Below, piece after piece: positions 1 through 5,045 of a stretch of DNA of 6,715 nt. Numbering within the stretch: position 1 is the stretch's first letter; the number at the start of each line of letters is the position of its first letter. A program made the position numbers and the translations under genes. The DNA comes from Lachnospiraceae bacterium UBA3801 (GTDB taxonomy: Bacteria > Bacillota > Clostridia > Lachnospirales > Lachnospiraceae), in NCBI GenBank assembly GCA_002368685.1, contig DFEN01000034.1, forward strand, positions 1 to 6,715, given 5' to 3'. Below the pieces are notes generated by a model. That model had not been told where the DNA came from and searched no databases. It saw only the letters and a program-made list of their open reading frames with translations.

Positions 1-24
1 ATATAAAAAAGCATATGAAATATT

Positions 25-58
25 AAAAGCCGACAATCACAACTGATCATCGGCTTTT
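25..58. terminator. Bidirectional hairpin terminator downstream of the 3D-domain gene
   Basis: The arms AAAAGCCGA (25-33) and TCGGCTTTT (50-58) are a perfect 9-bp inverted repeat. Inside them ATCA (36-39) can pair with TGAT (44-47) around a 4-base loop, leaving a 2x2 internal loop. The stem ends in a T tract on both strands, so it can terminate in either direction. It lies 34 bases past the stop of the minus-strand 3D gene, which it probably terminates. It may also end a plus-strand gene off the left edge. Confidence 0.8.
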
Positions 59-91
59 ATATATTTATAAGTATTAAGTGGATTTTCTATT

Positions 92-646
92 CTACTGTTC
101 TACTATATATACATTTGCAGTTCTTCTACCGAAGCTGATTGCAGATGAATAATCTGATACAAATACGTCGATAACTCCGCCGCCCATTCCGCCGGTATCT
201 TCAACTACATATTCTCCGTAGCCTTCGATGTATATATGTGTTCCAAGTGGAAGTGAATTACATGCTACTGTGTGATTTACTGTTGGGTAAACACCTGATG
301 CACAAGGATTACCTGTTGCGATATAAGCTGTCAGTTCATATGTACCAATTGGTGTCATATTTGATGTATTTGGCTGATTATTATTCTCGCCCTTAAGCTC
401 AGCCTTTTTAGCCATATCTATTCTTTTATATTCATCAATCTTGTCGCTTAAATGTGCTAGGCATCTAGCATCATTTGCTTTCTGCTTCTCTACTTCTGCT
501 TTATGTTCTTCAAGGATGTTAAGTGTGAACTTGTTAATTGGGGTAGGTTCATCAGCTGCTGTATCCATAGCTGGAGCCTGAATTCCGATTATTGCTAGTG
601 TTGCAAATGTAATACCAATAATAATCGATTTAACTTGCTTCTTCAT
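92..646 (-). CDS. Secreted 3D-domain (RlpA-like barrel) protein, probable cell-wall-active
   Basis: A 184-residue protein. The start is placed at ATG 644-646 because AAAGGAGT lies just upstream on the minus strand (651-658); a longer reading to 715 has no comparable ribosome binding site. Residues 1-3 are MKK, followed by a hydrophobic stretch (about 8-26, ending in APA), which fits a Sec signal peptide. Residues 37-86 are charged and probably helical or coiled-coil (EEHKAEVEKQKAND), followed by an Asn/Thr-rich linker. The C-terminal 3D domain spans about 101-184: GTYELTAY, SLPLGT, GYGEYVVEDTGG, VIDVFVSD and FGRRTANVYIVEQ. The family is named for three conserved Asp and is related to lytic transglycosylases such as MltA and RlpA; in Firmicutes these are usually secreted wall hydrolases or wall-associated proteins (YocH, Rpf type). 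D150 and D160 are present, but the usual first Asp (in an AVDP-like motif) is replaced by CN at 129-130. The fold is clear; enzymatic activity is inferred. Confidence 0.88.
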   Translation of the reverse strand: MKKQVKSIIIGITFATLAIIGIQAPAMDTAADEPTPINKFTLNILEEHKAEVEKQKANDARCLAHLSDKIDEYKRIDMAKKAELKGENNNQPNTSNMTPIGTYELTAYIATGNPCASGVYPTVNHTVACNSLPLGTHIYIEGYGEYVVEDTGGMGGGVIDVFVSDYSSAISFGRRTANVYIVEQ

Positions 647-672
647 AATTACTCCTTTCAAAATCCTATACA

Positions 673-714
673 GTTTTACAACATTATTAACTAAAATGCA
701 ACAATTTTGTAACA
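673..714 (-). promoter_or_regulatory. Candidate promoter of the 3D gene with a WalR-like direct repeat
   Basis: On the minus strand TTGCAT (plus 696-701) and TAAAAC (plus 673-678) are separated by 17 bases. The predicted transcript start is near 666, leaving a 20-base leader that contains the ribosome binding site. A direct repeat TGTTAC-N5-TGTTGC (plus 698-714) overlaps the -35. It differs at one position from the WalR (YycF) consensus TGTWAH-N5-TGTWAH known from Bacillus. WalR controls wall hydrolases, so the match suits the gene, but the site is short and the region is AT-rich, so chance is possible. An alternative -10 (TATACA, about 719-724) has no good -35. Confidence 0.3.
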
Positions 715-784
715 TTTTGTATAATCTGTTAATAAAAACGCAATAATCGATAGTTGTTTGTAACTTTTAACAATAAAAAAGTGG

Positions 785-813
785 TTGACATGGGGGATAG
801 AGAGGAGTATATT
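785..813 (+). promoter_or_regulatory. Near-consensus sigma-A promoter of the metal-efflux operon
   Basis: TTGACA (785-790) is a perfect -35. After exactly 17 bases comes TATATT (808-813), which matches the -10 consensus at five of six positions. The predicted transcript start is near 820. This is the strongest promoter-like match upstream of the repressor gene and points the right way. A promoter this close to consensus normally needs a repressor, which agrees with the operator candidate next to it and the ArsR gene downstream. Confidence 0.75.
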
Positions 814-839
814 GAACATATGAACAATCGTGCATATAT
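813..839. promoter_or_regulatory. Candidate ArsR/SmtB operator at the transcript start
   Basis: ATGAACAATCGTGCAT (820-835) is an imperfect palindrome in which 12 of 16 positions match their own reverse complement. It is flanked by AT on both sides, so it can be read as ATATGAACA facing TGCATATAT. The half-site TGAACA also occurs twice in direct orientation, 8 bp apart (813-818 and 821-826). SmtB/CzrA-type regulators are known to bind imperfect 12-2-12 inverted repeats with TGAAnA-like half-sites. The site begins at the last base of the -10 and covers the predicted start point, where bound repressor would block transcription. Exact boundaries are uncertain. Confidence 0.5.
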
Positions 840-934
840 TAAAAGGCAAGATATTGTGGCAATTATGTCAACTCATACTAGATATTGGACGCATGTTAAA
901 GCTATTCATAATGTCACTAAGAGTAATATGTACT

Positions 935-963
935 GTCATTCTGAGCCTTTAGGCGAAGAATCT
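935..963 (+). repeat. Interspersed-repeat-like hairpin in the operon leader
   Basis: ATTCT (938-942) and GCC (945-947) pair with GGC (952-954) and AGAAT (957-961) around a TTTA loop, with a GA/GA internal loop in the middle. The whole stretch, TGTCATTCTGAG...GCGAAGAATCT, resembles a short palindromic element (GTCATTCTGAGC...GCGAAGAATCT) that I recall as scattered through many bacterial genomes and often mistranslated as a CHSE...EES peptide. Copy number in this genome cannot be judged from one window. The element ends about 12 bases before the repressor's ribosome binding site, so it lies in the mRNA leader. Confidence 0.5.
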
Positions 964-986
964 TTCTTACAAAAAGGAGAACACAA

Positions 987-1325
987 ATGAAAGAGGAGAA
1001 GATATTTAATGGTGAAGCAGCTGAAAAGATAGCCAAGAATATGCCAGAGGATTCATATCTATATGATCTGTCTGAATTATTCAGGATATTTGGCGATTCA
1101 ACCAGAATTAAGATTTTATATTCATTATTTGATCATGAGTTATGTGTCGGTGATATTGCAACAATACTAGGACTGAGCCAGTCCTCAGTAAGCCATCAGC
1201 TTAGAATACTGAAGGATTCCAAGCTGGTAAAGTTCCGTAGAGAGGGAAAGAGTATATTTTATTCATTAGATGATGATCATGTTAAATCTATACTTGAGCT
1301 CGGTATGGAACACTTAGAAGAGTAA
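987..1325 (+). CDS. ArsR/SmtB-family zinc-responsive transcriptional repressor
   Basis: A 112-residue winged-helix repressor of typical family length. AAGGAG (974-979) lies 7 bases before the ATG. Residues 28-47 (LSELFRIFGDSTRIKILYSL) are the family's dimer/helical start, and 56-81 (DIATILGLSQSSVSHQLRIL...) are the DNA-reading helix-turn-helix. The alpha-5 metal site is readable by alignment to SmtB and CzrA: D96 and H98 in the DDDH stretch and H109 and E112 at the very end. D-H-H-E is the SmtB pattern (CzrA has a second His in place of Glu), which indicates Zn, possibly also Co or Cd, sensing across the dimer. The alpha-3 motif ELCVGD (51-56) keeps one Cys (C53) where CadC/ArsR have ELCVCD, so it is unlikely to form a thiolate site. 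It is the first gene of the efflux operon and probably represses its own promoter, releasing it when metal binds. Confidence 0.93.
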   Translation: MKEEKIFNGEAAEKIAKNMPEDSYLYDLSELFRIFGDSTRIKILYSLFDHELCVGDIATILGLSQSSVSHQLRILKDSKLVKFRREGKSIFYSLDDDHVKSILELGMEHLEE

Positions 1326-1353
1326 ATTATTGGTAAAGACAAGGAGAACGATT

Positions 1354-1575
1354 ATGAAGAAAACATATAAGGTAGATGTAGACTGTGCAGCATGTGCAGA
1401 GAAGATGCAGGAAACAATTAAGAAGACAGAGGGCGTAAAGGATGCAACACTTAGCTTTATGACTCTTAAATGTAAAGTTGAGTTTGAGGACGGCGTAGAT
1501 CCTGACGTAGTAATTAGAGACGCTCTTAAGAACTGCAAGAAGGTTGAAGACGATTTTGAGATTTTTATAGACTAG
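1354..1575 (+). CDS. Free-standing heavy-metal-associated (HMA) domain protein, ZntA N-domain type
   Basis: A 73-residue ferredoxin-like HMA domain. The start is ATG 1354 because AAGGAG (1341-1346) sits 7 bases upstream; an upstream in-frame TTG at 1330 has no such site. The metal loop is DCAAC, with C11 and C14 preceded by D10. This DCAAC form is seen in the N-terminal domain of ZntA-type Zn/Cd/Pb pumps, whereas copper chaperones usually have MxCxxC. Two further Cys (C40, C61) are present. It begins 28 bases after the repressor stop and precedes a pump that lacks this domain, so it most likely delivers metal to the pump or regulates it as a detached metal-binding domain. Soluble and cytosolic, with no signal peptide. 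A general metal buffer is the alternative role. Family assignment is firm; the partnership is inferred from context. Confidence 0.9.
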   Translation: MKKTYKVDVDCAACAEKMQETIKKTEGVKDATLSFMTLKCKVEFEDGVDPDVVIRDALKNCKKVEDDFEIFID

Positions 1576-1631
1576 AGAGTTAATAACTAGAGAATTTATG
1601 GCTAGAGATTTAATTACTAGCTTTTTAGTAT
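1572..1631 (+). repeat. Degenerate 15-bp tandem repeat between the HMA gene and the pump gene
   Basis: Three full copies and one partial copy stand head to tail: CTAGAGAGTTAATAA (1572-1586), CTAGAGAATTTATGG (1587-1601), CTAGAGATTTAATTA (1602-1616) and CTAGCTTTTTAGTAT (1617-1631). The first copy starts within the last two codons of the HMA gene and supplies its TAG stop. CTAGAGA is invariant in the first three copies. The array ends just before the pump gene's ribosome binding site. GCTAG (1601-1605) can pair with CTAGC (1617-1621) ahead of five T, a weak terminator-like shape. Confidence 0.8.
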
Positions 1632-1641
1632 GGAGTAACAA

Positions 1642-3648
1642 ATGTCAAAGAAACAGAAGAACAATTTAATTAGATGTATAGTTTCTCTTGTTCTTGTCGT
1701 GGGACTATCCGTAGCATTTCATTTTGTGGGTCTTCCATGGTGGGTAGAGCTGATAGCATTTCTCATTCCTTATTTTATAGTAGGATATGATGTTTTGCTG
1801 AAGGCCTTCAAGAATATCCGTAATGGTCAGGTCTTTGATGAATGCTTTCTTATGACTATTGCAACTATAGGTGCTATAGCAACGGGCGAATATAGAGAAG
1901 GCGTAGCGGTTATGCTTTTCTATCAGATAGGCGAGCTCTTCCAGAGTATAGCGGTTGGCAAGAGTCGCAAGAATATATCTGATCTGATGGATATCTGTCC
2001 AGAGGTTGCAAATGTCCTACATGAGGATGGTTCAATTACAGAGGAGGATCCTGACGACGTTGAGATAGGCTCTATTATAGTAGTAAATCCTGGCGAAAGA
2101 GTTCCTATAGATGGAATAATCGTTGAGGGAGATACTAGTCTTGATACAAGTGCTCTTACAGGTGAATCTGTTCCTAGAGCTGCTCATCCTGACGAAGAAA
2201 TAATAAGTGGATGTATATCCCTTACAGGAATGATCAAGATTAAGACTACGAAAGAGTTTGAGGATTCTACTGTTTCGAAGATACTTGAGCTGGTTGAGAA
2301 TTCAAGTATGAGAAAGGCGAAAGCGGAGAACTTTATTTCGCGCTTTGCTAAGTACTACACCCCAATAGTATGTTACTCAGCACTTGCACTTTTTGTGCTT
2401 CCTCCGGTTGTCAGGCTGCTACTAGGACTGCCGGCAGATTGGTTGGATTGGTTGATGAGAGCACTGACATTCCTCGTTATATCCTGCCCATGTGCAGTTG
2501 TTATATCTGTTCCACTCAGCTTCTTTGGTGGAATAGGAAGTGCCTCCTCTAAGGGTATACTTGTAAAGGGTTCAAACTATCTGGAAGCGCTTGCTTCAAC
2601 AGATACTATTGTTTTCGATAAGACAGGAACTCTAACAAAGGGAGTTTTTGAGGTTCAGGAAATATTTACTAATGATGATGTGTCGAGAGATTATCTACTG
2701 GAGAGAGCTGCTAATTGTGAGAGTGCTTCGAATCATCCTATAGCTGAATCAATACTTAGAGCTTATAAGAAGGAATTCAGTGCGGAGATAGATCATAATC
2801 TAATCTATGATGTTGAGGAGATAGCCGGACATGGTATATCTATAAAGTATAGACAGGTAAAGGGCGCTTCTGTAAGTTATAAGGAATCTCCGGATGGAGT
2901 TGTTGAGTCTGTAGAAAAAAAAGTCGCATCTGGCGAAGAGGTACATTATAAGATATATGCAGGCAATATGAGACTCATGAAAAAGATCGGTGCTCCAGTG
3001 TTAAAAGAGCATGACGAAGGTACGGTTGTATATGTAGCAGAGAGTCGACTGTCTGAAAAGAATCAGGCATCAGAGATAAAGTATCTTGGATGCATAGTTA
3101 TAGCGGATGAGCTTAAGGAAACAAGCCAGGAGGCTATGTCGAAGCTTAGTAAGCAAGGCATTAAAACAATTATGCTTACTGGCGATTCAGAGAAGGCGGC
3201 TTCGCTTATAGCTGAAAAGGTAGGAGTTTCACAGTATAAGTCAGAGCTTCTTCCAGGGGATAAGGTGACGGAAGTTGAGAAGCTTCTCGAGGAAGAGCAG
3301 AAGACTAGCGGAAAGCTTGCCTTCGTAGGAGATGGTATAAATGATGCTCCCGTGCTTGCTAGAGCTGATATAGGAATAGCTATGGGAGCCATGGGTTCAG
3401 ATGCAGCTATAGAGGCTGCGGATATAGTTCTTATGGACGATGACCCTGCTAAGATATCTCTTGCTATGAAGATATCTAGAAAGACCCTGAGAATAGTTAA
3501 ACAGAATATTACATTTGCTATTGCAGTAAAGGTTCTATGTCTTATACTTGGAGCCTTTGGTATAGCAAATATGTGGATAGCGATTTTCGCAGATGTTGGA
3601 GTTATGGTTCTTGCAGTACTCAATGCTACGAGAACACTGAAAATATAA
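1642..3648 (+). CDS. zntA: P1B-type Zn/Cd/Pb-exporting ATPase without N-terminal HMA domain
   Basis: A 668-residue membrane pump using ATP to export divalent soft metals. GGAG (1632-1635) precedes the ATG by 6 bases. Eight membrane spans are recognisable: about 11-30, 33-55, 66-85, 86-103, 241-262, 272-295, 622-640 and 643-660. The actuator domain carries TGES (173-176). Span 6 carries the metal motif CPC (282-284). The P domain has DKTGT (326-330, phosphorylated D326) and GDGIND (563-568), and the nucleotide domain has HP (365-366). K630 and D651 match the Lys and Asp that, with CPC, define the ZntA (P1B-2) site, which separates it from copper pumps. The protein starts almost directly with span 1, so the usual N-terminal HMA domain of ZntA/CadA is missing; the gene just upstream encodes one separately. 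The nucleotide domain has about 25-30 extra polar residues (roughly 403-437) between GHGI and the AGNMRLM segment. Exact metal preference cannot be read from sequence. Confidence 0.95.
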   Translation: MSKKQKNNLIRCIVSLVLVVGLSVAFHFVGLPWWVELIAFLIPYFIVGYDVLLKAFKNIRNGQVFDECFLMTIATIGAIATGEYREGVAVMLFYQIGELFQSIAVGKSRKNISDLMDICPEVANVLHEDGSITEEDPDDVEIGSIIVVNPGERVPIDGIIVEGDTSLDTSALTGESVPRAAHPDEEIISGCISLTGMIKIKTTKEFEDSTVSKILELVENSSMRKAKAENFISRFAKYYTPIVCYSALALFVLPPVVRLLLGLPADWLDWLMRALTFLVISCPCAVVISVPLSFFGGIGSASSKGILVKGSNYLEALASTDTIVFDKTGTLTKGVFEVQEIFTNDDVSRDYLLERAANCESASNHPIAESILRAYKKEFSAEIDHNLIYDVEEIAGHGISIKYRQVKGASVSYKESPDGVVESVEKKVASGEEVHYKIYAGNMRLMKKIGAPVLKEHDEGTVVYVAESRLSEKNQASEIKYLGCIVIADELKETSQEAMSKLSKQGIKTIMLTGDSEKAASLIAEKVGVSQYKSELLPGDKVTEVEKLLEEEQKTSGKLAFVGDGINDAPVLARADIGIAMGAMGSDAAIEAADIVLMDDDPAKISLAMKISRKTLRIVKQNITFAIAVKVLCLILGAFGIANMWIAIFADVGVMVLAVLNATRTLKI

Positions 3649-3675
3649 GGTTGAGGCTATCACGGATATAAGGCA

Positions 3676-4923
3676 CTATATATAAGCCCTGATCCATACT
3701 CCGTTATCCAGGTATTTTTCTTCGAGGATTTCGCCAGTAGCTTTTATACGAGCCAGCTTGGCCATATCCTTGTAATCAATTAAAAGTTCAATATATTTTC
3801 TGTCTTCGCGAAGGATAGAGTCTATGGCCTTATTTATCTCATCTAGACCTAGTCCCTCCTTGGCAGATATCTGAAGTGTTTCACAGGCTCTCTTATCTAG
3901 AAGACCTAAGCGGTCATCTGGATCAGGGAGCTTATCTATTTTGTTGAAGATAGTGATTATCTTTTTTGAAGCACCCTTAAGCAGCATATCCAGGGTTTCG
4001 TATACTACCTGCATCTCGCCTGTTCTATCAGGGCTAGAAGCATCGACTACATGAATTATATAGTCTGCGTAACAAGCCTCTTCAAGAGTGCTTCGGAAGG
4101 CATCTATCAGGTTGTGAGGAAGCTTTCTTATAAAACCTACGGTATCGGTTAGTAGAACCTTCTGTTTACTGGCGGAGGCTTCCCTTGAATATTCATAGAT
4201 TCTTGTGGTTGTATCAAGCGTAGCGAAGAGCTTATTCTCTGCGAGAATATCTGCGCCAGTAAGTGCATTTAGAAGAGTAGACTTGCCAACATTTGTATAA
4301 CCGACTATTGCGAATACGGGGATACTTCCAGCTTCGCGTCCCTTTCTAGTCAGCTCTCTATGGGCAACAACTTCACTGAGTTCTCTTTTTAACTGAGCTA
4401 CACGATTTCTTATAACACGTCTATCCTGCTCCAGCTTTTTTTCTCCAGGTCCTCTAGTTCCTATTCCGCCTCCTAGACGAGACATAGAGATACCCTTTCC
4501 TGTAAGTCTGGATAGTCTATATTGGAGTTGCGCCAGCTCTACCTGAAGCTTACCTTCCGCAGTTCTTGCGTGGTTTGCGAAGATATCAAGGATAACCATT
4601 GTGCGGTCCATAACCTTTGTGTCTAGAACTTTTCCGAGGTTATACATTTGCGCGGGACTTAGCTCATCATCTGTAATGATTCCGGTTGCACCCTTATCAA
4701 GTATCATAATGCCAAGTTCTTCTATTTTACCACTTCCTATATAAGTGGACGCATTAAAAGAAGGCAGCTTCTGGATCATTCGACCTACAACTACAGCGCC
4801 CGCTGTCTCAGCAAGCTCCTCGAGCTCGTCTAGAGAAGACTTGGCGTCTATAGTAGAACGGTCATCACCAGTATCGACTGCCACTAGTATTACATATTCT
4901 GTTTCGGGTTTATTCTCATGCAT
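3676..4923 (-). CDS. hflX: Ribosome-associated GTPase HflX
   Basis: A 415-residue GTPase of normal family length. The N-terminal HflX domain (about 10-110) contains GRMIQKLPSFNASTYIGSGKIEEL. It is followed by a helical linker (about 125-190) with the family's glycine-rich signature GGGIGTRGPGE (151-161). The G domain shows G1 GYTNVGKST (208-216), the switch-I Thr in LDTTTR, G3 DTVG (260-263), G4 NKID (327-330) and G5 SAK (353-355). A short C-terminal domain follows. HflX binds the 50S subunit and splits stalled or hibernating ribosomes, notably in heat stress. ATG 4921-4923 gives the full N-terminal domain; an in-frame TGA lies two codons upstream, and no purine-rich ribosome binding site is visible. 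The gene converges on zntA with a 27-base gap and diverges from proC. It shows no functional tie to the metal operon. Confidence 0.96.
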   Translation of the reverse strand: MHENKPETEYVILVAVDTGDDRSTIDAKSSLDELEELAETAGAVVVGRMIQKLPSFNASTYIGSGKIEELGIMILDKGATGIITDDELSPAQMYNLGKVLDTKVMDRTMVILDIFANHARTAEGKLQVELAQLQYRLSRLTGKGISMSRLGGGIGTRGPGEKKLEQDRRVIRNRVAQLKRELSEVVAHRELTRKGREAGSIPVFAIVGYTNVGKSTLLNALTGADILAENKLFATLDTTTRIYEYSREASASKQKVLLTDTVGFIRKLPHNLIDAFRSTLEEACYADYIIHVVDASSPDRTGEMQVVYETLDMLLKGASKKIITIFNKIDKLPDPDDRLGLLDKRACETLQISAKEGLGLDEINKAIDSILREDRKYIELLIDYKDMAKLARIKATGEILEEKYLDNGVWIRAYI

Positions 4924-4930
4924 ACATCAC

Positions 4931-4959
4931 ACATTAAATGTTATTTCAGTGTATGTCAA
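4931..4959 (-). promoter_or_regulatory. hflX promoter, predicted to give a leaderless mRNA
   Basis: On the minus strand TTGACA (plus 4954-4959) is a perfect -35, and TAATGT (plus 4931-4936) follows after exactly 17 bases. Counting to +1 puts the transcript start at about 4924, one base before the hflX ATG (4923). This agrees with the absence of a ribosome binding site there. An alternative -10 (TTTAAT, 15-base spacer) would shift the start only 2 bases upstream. Confidence 0.6.
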
Positions 4960-4984
4960 CCCTCGCCTGTTTTCCAAAAACAAA

Positions 4985-5011
4985 TTGACTACTATCTCAG
5001 AATGGTATAAA
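4985..5011 (+). promoter_or_regulatory. Candidate proC promoter with extended -10
   Basis: TTGACT (4985-4990) and TATAAA (5006-5011) are 15 bases apart, shorter than ideal. The -10 is preceded by TGG, which makes it an extended -10 (TGnTATAAA) and can compensate. The predicted start near 5018 leaves about 28 bases of leader that contain AAGGGAG (5031-5037). It lies back to back with the hflX promoter in the 122-base divergent region. Confidence 0.55.
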
Positions 5012-5045
5012 ACTATTATTAGTTTATTGTAAGGGAGTGAAATGT

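Larger units (their letters stand above)
647..986. other. Intergenic region between the 3D gene and the metal operon
   Basis: These 340 bases hold no gene I can support. The left part (to about 715) carries the ribosome binding site and candidate promoter of the leftward 3D gene. Positions 715-784 are plain AT-rich sequence. Positions 785-840 hold the metal-operon promoter and operator candidate, and 841-986 is a leader of about 165 bases ending in the repressor's ribosome binding site. An open frame runs from a TTG at 754 (internal ATGs at 790 and 820) to a TGA at 988-990 that overlaps the repressor ATG. I do not call it. Its only starts lie upstream of or on the predicted transcript start, and its last 20 codons run through the interspersed-repeat hairpin. 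Confidence 0.6.

Noticed and set aside
841..986. Riboswitch in the metal-operon leader
   Set aside because: The leader is about 165 bases, but apart from the repeat-like hairpin I see no conserved junction, pairing pattern or terminator/antiterminator resembling a known metal riboswitch such as NiCo.
754..990. Open frame upstream of the repressor, overlapping its ATG by 4 bases
   Set aside because: It starts with TTG and no ribosome binding site. Its internal ATGs sit between the promoter elements or on the predicted transcript start, and its C-terminal codons run through the repeat-like hairpin. A leaderless 56-residue product from ATG 820 is possible but unsupported.
1601..1626. Intrinsic terminator between the HMA and pump genes
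   Set aside because: The stem is only 5 bp with an 11-base loop and three A-T pairs per half at most; too weak to call as a terminator. It is mentioned with the tandem repeat as a possible weak attenuator.
1327..1641. Minus-strand open frames opposite the HMA gene
   Set aside because: They overlap a well-supported plus-strand HMA gene with its own ribosome binding site; the products show low-complexity repetition derived from the 15-bp tandem array and no known domain.
3063..3623. 186-codon open frame on the minus strand opposite zntA
   Set aside because: It lies wholly inside a pump gene with all catalytic motifs intact. The reverse-frame peptide is rich in Ser, Ile and Ala with no recognisable domain, as expected from an antisense shadow.
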